A stretch of 38,378 nt of DNA from Streptomyces sp. NP-1717 (GCF_022695985.1 NZ_JAAPBF010000048.1:1-38378), one strand, 5' to 3'; positions 16,550 through 29,914 are shown, counted from the stretch's first letter. The notes: a model not told the origin generated them from the letters alone. A program made the numbers and translations.

Positions 16550-18621
16550 AACCGGCGGATCCGGGAGCGTCAAGGGCCGTCCTGATCGGCACCCACACGT
16601 TCCGTCACTTACCGTCACTCGGGCCTGTCAACAACAACGTGACGAAGCTCAGGCACCTGCTGACGAGTGACGATGTGGGAGGCCTGGCTGCGGAGCACTG
16701 CCTTGAGAGGCTCCAGCCCGATGACCCCGGAAGCCTGCTGGACGACCTGCATCGCGCGGCGGAGGAGGCCACGGACCTGCTGGTGGTCTACTACGCCGGG
16801 CACGGCATCACCGACCCGGGTGATGAAAGGCAGTTGTACCTGGCACTGCCGGATTCGGTACCGACCGGGAAGTGGTACCGGACACTCCGGTTCGCCGACA
16901 TCCGCGAGGCGGTGAGCCACTCGCGGGCTGTCCACAAGGTCGTCGTCATCGACTGCTGCTTCAGTGGTATCGCACTGGCTGGAGGAATGGGCGCCGCCGA
17001 GTCGGCGAAGGCTGCGCCCCAAATCGTCGCCGCCCGCGCCGAGATCGACAGGACATGCGTGCTGACCGCCTCCGCCGAGACAGTCAGAGCTTTCTGCCCA
17101 CCCTCGGGGCCGTACAGCGCGTTCACCGGTGAACTGATCGCTCTGCTGGAGGGCGGGCTGACCGGCCCTGTGCCGGGTGACGAGGATGGCAGGCCGGGCG
17201 AACACCGTCCCGTGCTCGACCTCAACGTCGTCTACCGGAGCCTGCACGCCGCCCTCCACGCGAAGGGGCTGCCGCTGCCCCAGGTGGGCAGCCGCAATCT
17301 CGGCGGTGACATCCCGCTGGCCCGCAACAGGGCGTACACGGGCCCGACCGGAGCGCGTGGAGGAGGCGGCCTGGCGTCCAGGCTCAACACATTGACGGCC
17401 GCTCGCGACGTCTTCATCGGCCGCAAGAAGGAGATCGACCACCTCACCGCAACTGCTCGGCAGGTGGCAGATGCGGGCGACGGCCCAGGTGTGTGCGTGG
17501 TCCACGGCATGGGCGGTGTGGGCAAGTCAGAACTACTGCGGCAGGTCGCGGCCAGGGTGGCACCGCTCTTCGATGCCGCACACTTCGAGATCGACCTGGC
17601 GGGCTTCACACCACAACGGGAGCCGCGTGATCCCGACCAGATCATCATTGAACATCTCCAGCTGATCGGCTTCCAGCCGGCCGAGATCCCCCAGGACCCC
17701 TCCGGACGAATGGAAGCCTGGCGCTCCTGGTTGTCCGGTCGCCGCGTGCTGCTCCTGCTGGACAACGCCAGGGACGCGCGTCAACTGCGCCCTCTGCTCC
17801 CGGGGCCCAACTCGCCTTCGCTGGCCTTGATTTCGAGCCGGGACGGGCTGGAGGACATCGACGCTCATGACCGTCTGAACGCGGTCGGGCTCAGCCGTGC
17901 GGAATCGATCGCGCTGCTCCAGAAGGTCAGCGACGACGTACGTGCGGGCGCGGATCCTGGTGAACTTGTGGGTATTGCCGAGCGCTGTCACGACATACCG
18001 ATTGCTCTGCGCCCTGTTGGTGTACTGATGCGGAACATGCCGGCCTCGGAAGTTCTGACGAGCATGGAGCGCGAGAACCCGCTCGCGCACATTCCGGACG
18101 GGTACGAGGCCGTACGCCTGGCCTTCACCACCTCGTACAACGCACTCCCGGACGCCCTGCGAATGCTCTTGTGGCACTGTGCCTGGAACCCGGGAGAGGA
18201 CTTCGGCCGGGACTCGATCACTGCCATGTCGGCGGTGCCGGGAGCGGGTATTGGCCTCACCCAACTTCTACACGGAACATGTTGTTGGCCGACGGGGACA
18301 GGCTCGCCTTTCACGACCTCTTCCGCCGTCATGCTCTGGCGTTGGCCGAGCCTCATGCTGCGGCCATGCGTGGCGAGGCGAGGCAGCGGCTGTACCGCTA
18401 CCTGGCCGATCGGCTGCGTGCCGCGTGGATCAGCATTTACGGCGTGGACCCGTATGGCGACGAGAGTGACGGCGACCAGGAATTCACGGATTCGCAAGCC
18501 GCGCAGGCATGGCTCGATCACCGGTCAGGCGAGTTGCAGGCGGTTGTTTTTGAGGCATTGGACGAGTGGTGGGCGGGAGCGGGTTGGCTTGCCGTGCGAC
18601 TCGCGACATGGCTGCGCGTGA
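16546..18621 (+). CDS. Caspase-like protease/NB-ARC STAND ATPase, N-terminal part before a frameshift
   Basis: First part of a three-module effector. Residues about 8-215 form a peptidase C14 caspase-like domain: LLVVYYAGHG carries the catalytic His (86) and VVVIDCCFSG the catalytic Cys (138). Residues about 290-560 form an NB-ARC/STAND ATPase: IGRKKEIDHL, Walker A GMGGVGKS (Lys 327), Walker B-type RRVLLLLDNA, the LISSRDG sensor strand and a GLxxxES-like GLSRAESIALL. The helical FTTSYNALPDALRMLLWHCA stretch is the winged-helix/arm region. Natural sequence stops near GIGLTQLL at about 18265; the remaining ~110 residues to the stop at 18621 are out-of-frame noise, and the true continuation lies in the next frame (18279 on). 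GTG start, 4-base overlap with the EACC1-like gene. Predicted role: an NTP-dependent sensor that unleashes a protease on infection. Confidence 0.85.
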   Translation: MKPADPGASRAVLIGTHTFRHLPSLGPVNNNVTKLRHLLTSDDVGGLAAEHCLERLQPDDPGSLLDDLHRAAEEATDLLVVYYAGHGITDPGDERQLYLALPDSVPTGKWYRTLRFADIREAVSHSRAVHKVVVIDCCFSGIALAGGMGAAESAKAAPQIVAARAEIDRTCVLTASAETVRAFCPPSGPYSAFTGELIALLEGGLTGPVPGDEDGRPGEHRPVLDLNVVYRSLHAALHAKGLPLPQVGSRNLGGDIPLARNRAYTGPTGARGGGGLASRLNTLTAARDVFIGRKKEIDHLTATARQVADAGDGPGVCVVHGMGGVGKSELLRQVAARVAPLFDAAHFEIDLAGFTPQREPRDPDQIIIEHLQLIGFQPAEIPQDPSGRMEAWRSWLSGRRVLLLLDNARDARQLRPLLPGPNSPSLALISSRDGLEDIDAHDRLNAVGLSRAESIALLQKVSDDVRAGADPGELVGIAERCHDIPIALRPVGVLMRNMPASEVLTSMERENPLAHIPDGYEAVRLAFTTSYNALPDALRMLLWHCAWNPGEDFGRDSITAMSAVPGAGIGLTQLLHGTCCWPTGTGSPFTTSSAVMLWRWPSLMLRPCVARRGSGCTATWPIGCVPRGSAFTAWTRMATRVTATRNSRIRKPRRHGSITGQASCRRLFLRHWTSGGRERVGLPCDSRHGCA
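18255..18285 (+). other. Frameshift junction between NB-ARC and TPR halves
   Basis: Protein-like sequence leaves the first frame (GIGLTQLL) and resumes in the frame one base back (NMLLADGDRLAFHDLFRRHA), the usual NB-ARC sequence just before the C-terminal repeats. Adding one base or losing two here would restore a single protein of about 1,090 residues. No canonical slippery heptamer in the right frame was found. Confidence 0.8.
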
Positions 18622-19823
18622 GCAGCCGTGTCGAGCAGGGACGCGCGGTGTCGATGACCCTGCTCAGGGCATCCGAGGAAGCCGGTGACCGTCCTCTTCG
18701 AATTGAGGCCCTGAGTGGTATCGCCCACACCTACCGCATGCAGCACGACTATGTTCGGGCGCACGGCCTTTTCCGTGAGGCTCTGGACCTCGCCGAAGCC
18801 ACCGGCGACGGCGTCCGCCAGGCCGGTATTCTGATTGGCATCGCCGACAACTACTACATGCAGAGTGACTACGGTCGGGCGCGCGGGCTTTACCGTGAGG
18901 CCTTGACTCTCGCCGAAGCGGTCGGCGACCGCCGCTGTCGGGCCGAGGCCCTTACCGGCATTGCTCATACCTACCGCATGCAGGACGAGTACGACCGGGC
19001 GGGCGGCCTTTTCCGTGAAGCTCTGGCTCTCGCCGAATCCATCCACGACCGCTCTCGTCAGGTAGTGGCCCTTACCGGCATCGCTCACGCCCACTTCATG
19101 CAGGATGACTACGACGGCGCGCGCGGTTTTTTCCGTAGAGCACTGGGACTGGCTGAAATCACTGCCGACCGCATCGGCCAGGGTAGCGCGCTTACCGGTA
19201 TCGCTCATACGTACCGTATGCAGGGCGATTATGACCGGGCGCGCGGTTCTTTCCATGAGGCCCTTGGCCTCGCCGACACCATCGGCGATCGCCTCCGTCA
19301 GACCGTCGCCCGCACCGGTATCGCTCACACGTACCGTGTACAGGGCGATTACGATCGAGCGCGCAGTTTCTTCCGTGAGGCTCTGGGGCTTGCCGAGACC
19401 ATCAGAAACCACTACCAACAGGCCGAGGCCGTCACCGGCATTGCTCACACTTACCGCATGCAGGGGGACTATGACCGCGCCATGAACTATTACCGCAGGG
19501 GACTGGGTCTTGCCGAGAGGATTGGCGACCGCTACAGCCGGGCCGAGGCCCTCACGGGTATCGCTCACCTGCACCGTATGGAGGGCGATTATGTCCGGGC
19601 GCACGGTTTTTTTCGTGAGGCTCTGGATCTTGCCGAGGGAATCGGCGATCGCAACCAGCGGGCAGAGGTCCTCACAGGTATCGGCCTCGTATTTCAATCA
19701 AGCGGGGATACGGATCAAGCGCGGGCCTGCTACGAAAAGGCTCTTTCCCTGTCGCATGCCAGTGGTGCCTCCCACATGGTCATTTACCTGCAAGACCTGG
19801 TCAGGCTCCTCGGGGACGACTGA
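18279..19823 (+). CDS. TPR-repeat C-terminal half of the caspase-STAND protein (separated by frameshift)
   Basis: Second part of the frameshifted gene. It opens with LLADGDRLAFHDLFRRHALALAE, the FHDL block that ends NB-ARC winged-helix regions, then a helical spacer of about 120 residues containing tryptophan-rich FEALDEWWAGAGWLAVRL. Nine tetratricopeptide-type repeats of exactly 40 residues follow, built on a pattern like ALTGIAHTYRMQGDYDRA then FFREALGLAE. Such arrays usually sense the trigger. The ATG at 18279 is the first start after the junction but has only a weak ribosome site, so independent translation is doubtful; the open frame itself extends back to 18171. If the shift is real, the ATPase is cut from its sensor and the system is probably inactive. 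Confidence 0.75.
   Translation: MLLADGDRLAFHDLFRRHALALAEPHAAAMRGEARQRLYRYLADRLRAAWISIYGVDPYGDESDGDQEFTDSQAAQAWLDHRSGELQAVVFEALDEWWAGAGWLAVRLATWLRVSSRVEQGRAVSMTLLRASEEAGDRPLRIEALSGIAHTYRMQHDYVRAHGLFREALDLAEATGDGVRQAGILIGIADNYYMQSDYGRARGLYREALTLAEAVGDRRCRAEALTGIAHTYRMQDEYDRAGGLFREALALAESIHDRSRQVVALTGIAHAHFMQDDYDGARGFFRRALGLAEITADRIGQGSALTGIAHTYRMQGDYDRARGSFHEALGLADTIGDRLRQTVARTGIAHTYRVQGDYDRARSFFREALGLAETIRNHYQQAEAVTGIAHTYRMQGDYDRAMNYYRRGLGLAERIGDRYSRAEALTGIAHLHRMEGDYVRAHGFFREALDLAEGIGDRNQRAEVLTGIGLVFQSSGDTDQARACYEKALSLSHASGASHMVIYLQDLVRLLGDD
18708..19787 (+). repeat. Nine in-register 120-bp coding repeats (TPR array)
   Basis: The words for GIAHTYRMQ recur every 120 bases without any indel, at about 18716, 18836, 18956, 19076, 19196, 19316, 19436, 19556 and 19676. 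Copies 3, 5, 6 and 7 are the most alike. Exact spacing implies duplication of whole units with selection for register. Confidence 0.9.
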
Positions 19824-19885
19824 GCTGTTGGTGCTGACCTGATGGCCGTCGTGACGTAGTTCTGCCTCGTCCATCGGGACGGATA

Positions 19886-19899
19886 CCGCTCATGAGCGG
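19886..19899. terminator. Small palindrome between convergent genes
   Basis: CCGCTCATGAGCGG is a perfect 14-bp palindrome in the 87-base gap between the TPR gene and the PucR-type gene, which converge. It may help end either transcript; there is no loop or T run, so the call is weak. Confidence 0.3.
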
Positions 19900-19910
19900 G
19901 GTCGGCGCCA

Positions 19911-21350
19911 TCACAGCCGCCGCAGCGCGAACCAGAGGTCCATCCGGACGTCCGCCTCGTCCAGGTCCGCCTCCAGCAAGGTCGCGCAGCGGGCGATGCG
20001 CTGGCGCACCGTGTTGCGGTGGACCGTCAGGGCCACTGCCGTGCGGTCCCAGCTGCCGTGCAGGGAGAGCCAGGTGCGCAGTGTCTCGGTCAGTGCGGGG
20101 GAGCCGGCGATGGGGGCCAGGCGGGCACGGGCGTGGGCCGCCGCCTCTTCAGGAGGGACGAGCGCGGTGAGGGCGTCGGGGCCGGGATCGCGGTGGTGCA
20201 CGAGGTCGGTGCGGGTGGCCTCCGCGTGGCGCAGCGCTCGCTCCGCTTGGGTGTCGGCCTCGGCCAGGGCGGCGGGGCCGACGGGGGCGCTCGCCCCGAG
20301 CGTCCAGCCCGGCTGGGCGGTGACCGGCCGGTCGGTGAGGACGCGGACGGTCGCGCCGTCCGTCTCCGCCAGCGCGCTGCCGAGCGCCGCGCCCAGCGCG
20401 GACGCGGCGAAGGGCGTGTCCCCGCCGTGGGCGTGCACGACGGTCCACGGCCCGGGGCCGAGCAGCGGCGCCGCCTCGGTGGGCGTGGCGCCCAGCAGCA
20501 GCCGTACGAGCGCCGCCGAGCGCGCGGCCTCCGCCGCGCCCTGGTGGGGCGCCGTGAGCAGCGACAGCAGGACGACGGCCGCTCCCGTGACGGTGTGGTC
20601 CCCGGCCTCCCGGCTTCCGGCGGCGACGCCGAGGACGAGGCCCTGGCCGCCGCCCAGCGCGTACGCGGCCAGGGGCGCGCCGCCGGCGGTGTCGGTGGCC
20701 GTCCCGTGCGGCGGGTTCACCACGCGGGCCAGCCGGGCCAGGGCCGTACGTGATTCCGGCCCCGGATCCCGGCCCGTGGCGTGCAACTCCGCGCCGTCCG
20801 GGGCGAACAGCACCGCGCGCCCGCCGAGCCGCACCGCGAGCTGGCGCAGCACCGCCGGGACCGGATCCGGCCGGGCGGCGGCGGCAGCGAGGCCCTGCTG
20901 GGCCTCGGTGACCCGGCGCAGCTCCCGGTGGCGGGCCTCGGCCATCAGCCGCCAGACTCCGCGCGCCACGGTGGTGAACGGGATGTGCCGGGGAATCTCC
21001 AGAAGCGGCAGCCCGTGCCGGTCGCACGCCTCGACCAGGCTCTCCGGAACCGTGTCGAACACCGGCGCGACCCCGAAGCCGAGCGCCGCCGCACCCGCTT
21101 CCACGACCCTCTTCACATAGGTCTCGGCGTGCGCGTCCGTGAGCTGCACGCCCGCCGTCAGCAACAGCTCACCCCCGAGCAGATACGGGTAGGGGTCGGC
21201 CATCTCCGAGGTGTGCACCCAGTGGACGGCCACACGCTCCGTACGGGCGTCCGGCAGCCCCGCGACGAGCCGCAGGCCGAGAGGGCCGTCCGCGAGCAGC
21301 GCGGCCAGCGGAACCGGCGGGGTGGGAGGCGGAGCAGAGGGTTCCGGCAT
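19911..21350 (-). CDS. PucR family transcriptional regulator
   Basis: A 479-residue regulator with an N-terminal PucR sensor domain (VHWVHTSEMADPYPYLLGGELLLTAG and LPLLEIPRHIPFTTVARGVWRL), a GGDEF-like/CdaR middle region, and a C-terminal CdaR/PucR-type helix-turn-helix (LSLHGSWDRTAVALTVHRNTVRQRI). PucR proteins respond to small nitrogen compounds such as purine breakdown products or amino acids. The ATG at 21350 starts just ahead of the sensor domain; the ATG at 21365 is equally possible, and the longer frame to 21494 has unlikely composition. It is divergent from the symporter/ureohydrolase/TPP-enzyme operon and is the obvious candidate to control it. Confidence 0.88.
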   Translation of the reverse strand: MPEPSAPPPTPPVPLAALLADGPLGLRLVAGLPDARTERVAVHWVHTSEMADPYPYLLGGELLLTAGVQLTDAHAETYVKRVVEAGAAALGFGVAPVFDTVPESLVEACDRHGLPLLEIPRHIPFTTVARGVWRLMAEARHRELRRVTEAQQGLAAAAARPDPVPAVLRQLAVRLGGRAVLFAPDGAELHATGRDPGPESRTALARLARVVNPPHGTATDTAGGAPLAAYALGGGQGLVLGVAAGSREAGDHTVTGAAVVLLSLLTAPHQGAAEAARSAALVRLLLGATPTEAAPLLGPGPWTVVHAHGGDTPFAASALGAALGSALAETDGATVRVLTDRPVTAQPGWTLGASAPVGPAALAEADTQAERALRHAEATRTDLVHHRDPGPDALTALVPPEEAAAHARARLAPIAGSPALTETLRTWLSLHGSWDRTAVALTVHRNTVRQRIARCATLLEADLDEADVRMDLWFALRRL

Positions 21351-21492
21351 GGACGGTCCATCCATCGACGGCCAAAAGAATGGATGAAACGTACACTTCA
21401 GCGTTCCTTTCCGGCCACCTACCGTCGACTCGCACAAGCCCCGGCACAGGCCGGACCCCCGGTACCCCCGGAGTCGATCAGGAGGAAGCCCC

Positions 21493-23013
21493 ATGGCTGT
21501 GGACTACGCGGTGATCGTCGTCTATCTCGCCGGCATGCTCGCCATGGGCTGGTGGGGCATGCGCCGTGCCAGGTCCAAAGCCGATTTCCTGGTGGCGGGC
21601 CGCCGGCTCGGACCCGGGATGTACTCCGGCACGATGGCCGCCATCGTCCTCGGCGGAGCCTCCACCATCGGCGGCGTCGGCCTGGGCTACCAGTACGGCC
21701 TCTCCGGCGCCTGGATGGTCTTCACCATCGGCCTCGGACTGCTGGCCCTGTCGGTGTTCTTCTCCGCCCGCATCGCCCGGCTGAAGGTCTACACCGTCTC
21801 CGAGATGCTCGACCTCCGGTACGGAGGGCGCGCCGGCATCATCTCCGGGCTGGTGATGTGGGGCTACACCCTGATGCTCGCGGTCACCTCGACCATCGCG
21901 TACGCCACGATCTTCGACGTCCTGTTCGACATGCACCGCACCGTCGCGATCGTTCTGGGCGGCGCGATCGTCGTCGCGTACTCGACGCTCGGCGGCATGT
22001 GGTCGATCACGCTCACCGACATGGTGCAGTTCGTCGTCAAGACGATCGGCGTGCTGCTGCTCCTGCTGCCCATCGCCGTCGTCAAGGCGGGCGGCTTCGG
22101 CGAGATGAAGGCGCGGCTTCCCACGGAGTACTTCGACCCCCTGGGCATCGGCGGCGAGACGATCTTCACGTACGTGCTGATCTACACCTTCGGCATGCTG
22201 ATCGGACAGGACATCTGGCAGCGGGTGTTCACCGCGCGCGGCGACTCCACCGCCCGCTGGGGCGGCACCGTCGCCGGTACCTACTGTCTCGTCTACGCGA
22301 TAGCCGGAGCCGTCATCGGCACCGCGGCCAAGGTCCTCTACCCGAAGCTGCCGAGCGCCGACGACGCGTTCGCCACCATCGTCAAGGACGAACTCCCGCC
22401 CGGCGTACGGGGACTGGTGCTGGCCGCCGCCCTCGCCGCCGTCATGTCGACGTCCTCCGGCGCGCTCATCGCCTGCGCCACCGTCGCCAACAACGACATC
22501 TGGGCGCGGCTGCGTGAGCTGTTCGGGCAGCGGTCCGGCCGGCCGGACATGGCGGGGGAGCGGGACGAGGTACGGGACAACCGCGCCTTCATCCTGGTCA
22601 TGGGCTTCGCCGTGATCTGCATCGCCATCGCGCTCAACGACGTCGTCGGGGCGCTGAACGTCGCGTACAACCTGCTCGTCGGCGGCCTCCTCGTCCCCAT
22701 TCTCGGCGGCCTCCTGTGGAAGCGCGGCACCGTGCAGGGAGCGCTCGCCGCGATGGTCGTCGGCGGGCTGACCGTGATCTCCCTCATGGCGGCGTACGGC
22801 ATCCTGGCCAACGAACCCATCTACTACGGACTGCTCGCCTCGCTCGCCGTGTACCTCGTCGTCAGCCTCCTGACGAAGCCGACGGACGCGGCCGTGCTGG
22901 CCGCCTGGCGCCGCCGCCTCGCCGGCGAGGGACCGGACGGCGCGGAGGACGCCGCCGGCGGAGGGGAAGCCGGTCCCCGGGAGCCGTCCGCCACCACCAC
23001 GAGCAGCGGCTGA
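21493..23013 (+). CDS. Sodium:solute symporter (SSS family)
   Basis: Inner-membrane secondary transporter (506 aa) with about a dozen hydrophobic segments from residue 5 to about 465 and a charged cytoplasmic tail rich in Ala/Gly/Glu. SSS hallmarks are [19 protein letters not shown] in the first loop, [47 protein letters not shown] and [16 protein letters not shown] with the Ser-rich sodium-site helix. A strong ribosome site, GGAGG, precedes the ATG. It is the first gene of an operon with a ureohydrolase and a TPP enzyme, so the likely cargo is the substrate of that pathway, for example a guanidino compound, amine or amino acid. The sequence does not fix the substrate. Confidence 0.92.
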   Translation: MAVDYAVIVVYLAGMLAMGWWGMRRARSKADFLVAGRRLGPGMYSGTMAAIVLGGASTIGGVGLGYQYGLSGAWMVFTIGLGLLALSVFFSARIARLKVYTVSEMLDLRYGGRAGIISGLVMWGYTLMLAVTSTIAYATIFDVLFDMHRTVAIVLGGAIVVAYSTLGGMWSITLTDMVQFVVKTIGVLLLLLPIAVVKAGGFGEMKARLPTEYFDPLGIGGETIFTYVLIYTFGMLIGQDIWQRVFTARGDSTARWGGTVAGTYCLVYAIAGAVIGTAAKVLYPKLPSADDAFATIVKDELPPGVRGLVLAAALAAVMSTSSGALIACATVANNDIWARLRELFGQRSGRPDMAGERDEVRDNRAFILVMGFAVICIAIALNDVVGALNVAYNLLVGGLLVPILGGLLWKRGTVQGALAAMVVGGLTVISLMAAYGILANEPIYYGLLASLAVYLVVSLLTKPTDAAVLAAWRRRLAGEGPDGAEDAAGGGEAGPREPSATTTSSG

Positions 23014-23125
23014 ACACCGACCGGGCACGAGCGGAGCCCCGCCCACCGGCAGAGCCACTTCCGGCGCTGTCGGTGGCGCGGGGCATCCTGGACACGTACA
23101 CGCATCACGAAAGGGCTCGACGAGC

Positions 23126-24139
23126 ATGAGCAGCGCAACAGGACCCGACACCCCCGGCGCCCCGGCGGCCGAGAGCCGGGAAGACGGCCCGCGCGGGCCC
23201 GTCGACTCCTCCCGCGTGCCCCGGTTCGCGGGGCCCGCCACCTTCGCCCGGCTGCCCAGGCTGGACGAGGTCGGGGCCACCGACGTCGCCGTCGTCGGCG
23301 TCCCCTTCGACAGCGGCGTGTCCTACCGGCCCGGCGCCCGCTTCGGCGGCAACGCGATCCGCGAGGCGTCCCGCCTGCTGCGCCCGTACAACCCGGCCCA
23401 GGAGGCGTCACCGTTCGCGCTCGCCCAGGTCGCCGACGCCGGTGACATCGCCGCCAACCCGTTCAACATCAACGAGGCCGTCGACACGATCGAGGCGGCG
23501 GCCGACGGCCTGCTCTCCACCGGCGCGCGCCTGATGACACTCGGCGGCGACCACACGATCGCGCTGCCCCTGCTGCGCTCGGTCGCCAAGAGGCACGGCC
23601 CGGTCGCGCTGCTCCACTTCGACGCCCACCTGGACACCTGGGACACCTACTTCGGCGCCGAGTACACCCACGGCACCCCGTTCCGCCGCGCAGTCGAGGA
23701 AGGCATCCTCGACACAGAGGCCCTCTCCCACGTCGGCACCCGCGGCCCGCTCTACGGCAAGAAGGACCTCGACGACGACCACCGCATGGGCTTCGGCATC
23801 GTCACCTCCGCCGACGTCATGCGGCGCGGTGTCGACGAGGTCGCCGACCAGCTCCGGCAGCGCATCGGGGACCGCCCGCTGTACATCTCGATCGACATCG
23901 ACGTGCTCGACCCGGCCCACGCGCCCGGCACGGGCACGCCCGAGGCCGGCGGACTCACCTCGCGCGAACTCCTCGAAATCCTCCGGGGGCTGGCCTCCTG
24001 TCACCTCGTCTCCGCCGACGTGGTCGAGGTCGCCCCCGCGTACGACCACGCGGAGATCACGTCCGTCGCCGCCTCCCACACGGCGTACGAACTGACCACG
24101 ATCATGTCCCGCCAGATCGCGGAGGACCGCGCGAAGTGA
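23126..24139 (+). CDS. speB: Agmatinase-family ureohydrolase
   Basis: Dinuclear-manganese hydrolase (337 aa) that removes urea from agmatine or a related guanidino compound. Metal ligands are all present: GGDH with His 143, DAHLDTWD with Asp 166, His 168 and Asp 170, and [19 protein letters not shown] with Asp 257 and Asp 259. The N-terminal [22 protein letters not shown] is typical of agmatinase and guanidinobutyrase. The loop after the DAHLD motif ([14 protein letters not shown]) is that of the agmatinase/guanidinobutyrase branch rather than arginase. An AAAGGG ribosome site precedes the ATG. The last codons overlap the TPP-enzyme start by 4 bases. Guanidinobutyrase or guanidinopropionase activity is as likely as agmatinase. 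Confidence 0.9.
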   Translation: MSSATGPDTPGAPAAESREDGPRGPVDSSRVPRFAGPATFARLPRLDEVGATDVAVVGVPFDSGVSYRPGARFGGNAIREASRLLRPYNPAQEASPFALAQVADAGDIAANPFNINEAVDTIEAAADGLLSTGARLMTLGGDHTIALPLLRSVAKRHGPVALLHFDAHLDTWDTYFGAEYTHGTPFRRAVEEGILDTEALSHVGTRGPLYGKKDLDDDHRMGFGIVTSADVMRRGVDEVADQLRQRIGDRPLYISIDIDVLDPAHAPGTGTPEAGGLTSRELLEILRGLASCHLVSADVVEVAPAYDHAEITSVAASHTAYELTTIMSRQIAEDRAK

Positions 24140-25827
24140 CACACGACCACCACCACGAGATCCCCCGCTACACCCCCGAGCAGACCGCGCGGGCACTGAA
24201 CCCGCCCGCCGGGCGCAATGGCGGCGACCTCGTCGTCGAGACCCTGCACGGCCTCGGCGCCACCACCGTCTTCGGCCTGCCCGGCCAGCACGCGCTGGGC
24301 ATGTTCGACGCACTGCGCCGCTCCGACCTGGAGTACGTCGGGCTGCGCGTCGAGAACAACGCCGGATTCGCCGCCGACGCCTACGGCCGCGTCACCGGCG
24401 AGGTCGCGCCCCTGCTGCTGTCCACCGGGCCGGGCGCCCTGACCTCGCTCGCCGCGCTCCAGGAGGCCGCGGCGGCGTCCTCGCCCGTCCTCGCTATCTC
24501 CAGCCAGATCCCGTCCGCGGGCCTCGGCGGCGGCAGGCACGGCTACCTCCACGAACTGCGCGACCAGCAGGCGTCGTTCCGCGACATCGTCAAGTCCGTC
24601 CACCTCGTCCGTACGGCCTCCCAGATCCCGTCCGCGATCGCCGCGGCCTGGGAATCCGCGCTCACCGCGCCGCACGGACCCGTCTGGGTCGAGATCCCGC
24701 AGGACGTCCTCCTGAAGGAGACGACGCTGCCACTGGTCACCGCCGTCGACGCCACCCCGCGCGAACTGCCGCCGCGCCCTGAGCTGATCGCCGTGGCGGC
24801 GCACGCCCTGTCCCACGCGGAGCGCCCCGTGATCATCGCGGGCGGCGGGGTCGTACGGGCGGACGCCGCCGGGAAGCTGCGGGCCCTCGCCGAGAAGCTG
24901 GCCGCCCCCGTCGTCACCACCTTCGGCGGCAAGGGCGCGTTCCCCTGGGAGCATCCGCTGTCGCTCCAGTCCTGGCTGGAGGACCGGCACACCACCGACT
25001 TCCTGGAGGACGCCGATGTGGTGCTGGTCGTCGGCTCCGGGCTCGGCGAGCTGTCCTCCAACTACTACACCTTCCGCCCGCGCGGCCGGGTGATCCAGAT
25101 CGAGGCCGACCTCGGCAAGCTGGAGTCCAACCTCCCGGCCCTCGGCATCCACGCTGACGCACGGGAGGCCCTGTCCGCGCTCCTGGAATCGGTGACGGCA
25201 CGCACCGACCCGGCGGCCGGCGAGTCCGCGCGGGACGCGGTCCGTACGGTGCTGGCGAAGGTACGCGAGCGGATCGACGCCCAGGACCTGGCACTGGAGC
25301 AGCGGGTGCTCGCCTCCGTACGAGAGGCGCTGCCCGCCACCTCCCCCAGCTTCTGGGACATGACGATCCTCGCCTACTGGGCCTGGTCCGCCTGGCCCGG
25401 CCCGATGCACTCCGGCCAGGGCGCCGGCGGTCTCGGCTACGGCTTCCCGGCGGCGCTGGGCGCCGCGGCGGCCGACGTCACCAGGCCCGTCCTCGCGGTC
25501 TCGGGCGACGGCGGCGCCATGTACTCGATCGCCGAGCTGGCCACGGCCCGGCAGTACGACCTCCCCGTCACCTGGCTGATCGTCGACGACGGCGGCTACG
25601 GCATCCTGCGCGAGTACATGACGGACGCCTTCGGCGAGACCACCGGCACCGAGCTGGCCCGCCCCGACTTCGTCGCACTGGCCGAATCCTTCGGGGTGCC
25701 CGCCGTCCGTACGACCCCCGAGGCGCTGCGGGACGACCTCGCGAAGGCCCTGGCGGCCCCCGGCCCGTCCGTGGTGGTGCTCCCGGCCCTCCTGAAGCTG
25801 TTCGCCCCGACCCACCTGCCCACGTAG
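24136..25827 (+). CDS. Thiamine-pyrophosphate enzyme (acetolactate synthase-like)
   Basis: Three-domain TPP enzyme (563 aa) of the pyruvate oxidase/acetolactate synthase superfamily. The N-terminal PYR domain has [20 protein letters not shown] sequence with the TPP-activating Glu at residue 73 and [10 protein letters not shown]. The central domain has [15 protein letters not shown] and [15 protein letters not shown]. The PP domain has [16 protein letters not shown] (Asp 458) and, 26 residues on, VDDGGYGIL, where Asp 484-485 replace the usual Asn-Asn that helps bind magnesium. The GTG start overlaps the ureohydrolase stop by 4 bases. An N-terminal His-rich stretch (THDHHHE) is odd. Tight coupling to a ureohydrolase suggests action on a keto acid or aldehyde from guanidino-compound breakdown; the real reaction is unknown. 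Confidence 0.87.
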   Translation: MTHDHHHEIPRYTPEQTARALNPPAGRNGGDLVVETLHGLGATTVFGLPGQHALGMFDALRRSDLEYVGLRVENNAGFAADAYGRVTGEVAPLLLSTGPGALTSLAALQEAAAASSPVLAISSQIPSAGLGGGRHGYLHELRDQQASFRDIVKSVHLVRTASQIPSAIAAAWESALTAPHGPVWVEIPQDVLLKETTLPLVTAVDATPRELPPRPELIAVAAHALSHAERPVIIAGGGVVRADAAGKLRALAEKLAAPVVTTFGGKGAFPWEHPLSLQSWLEDRHTTDFLEDADVVLVVGSGLGELSSNYYTFRPRGRVIQIEADLGKLESNLPALGIHADAREALSALLESVTARTDPAAGESARDAVRTVLAKVRERIDAQDLALEQRVLASVREALPATSPSFWDMTILAYWAWSAWPGPMHSGQGAGGLGYGFPAALGAAAADVTRPVLAVSGDGGAMYSIAELATARQYDLPVTWLIVDDGGYGILREYMTDAFGETTGTELARPDFVALAESFGVPAVRTTPEALRDDLAKALAAPGPSVVVLPALLKLFAPTHLPT

Positions 25828-26026
25828 CGGCCGTGCCGTCCCGGCGCCCCACCGCCCGGACCCGGTCATCGGTCCTAGGTCCTCCGGCGAGCGCATGGGA
25901 CCAGCGACGGGTATTTGTTGCGGTGGGATGAAATCCGCACGTGGCCGCGTTGACGCCATCCGGCAGGTGGCCCACGGGGGACGCCCGCGTACCGAACGAG
26001 CGGCAGGGCAACGGGAGGCGGCAACA

Positions 26027-29914
<3,888 letters not shown>

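Noticed and set aside
18255..18300. Programmed -1 frameshifting in the caspase-STAND gene
   Set aside because: The direction is right for -1, but I found no X-XXY-YYZ slippery heptamer in frame or a clear downstream structure. Mutation or assembly error is simpler.
21478..23280. 600-residue frame antisense to the symporter and agmatinase start
   Set aside because: Antisense shadow; no domain recognised and low-complexity composition.
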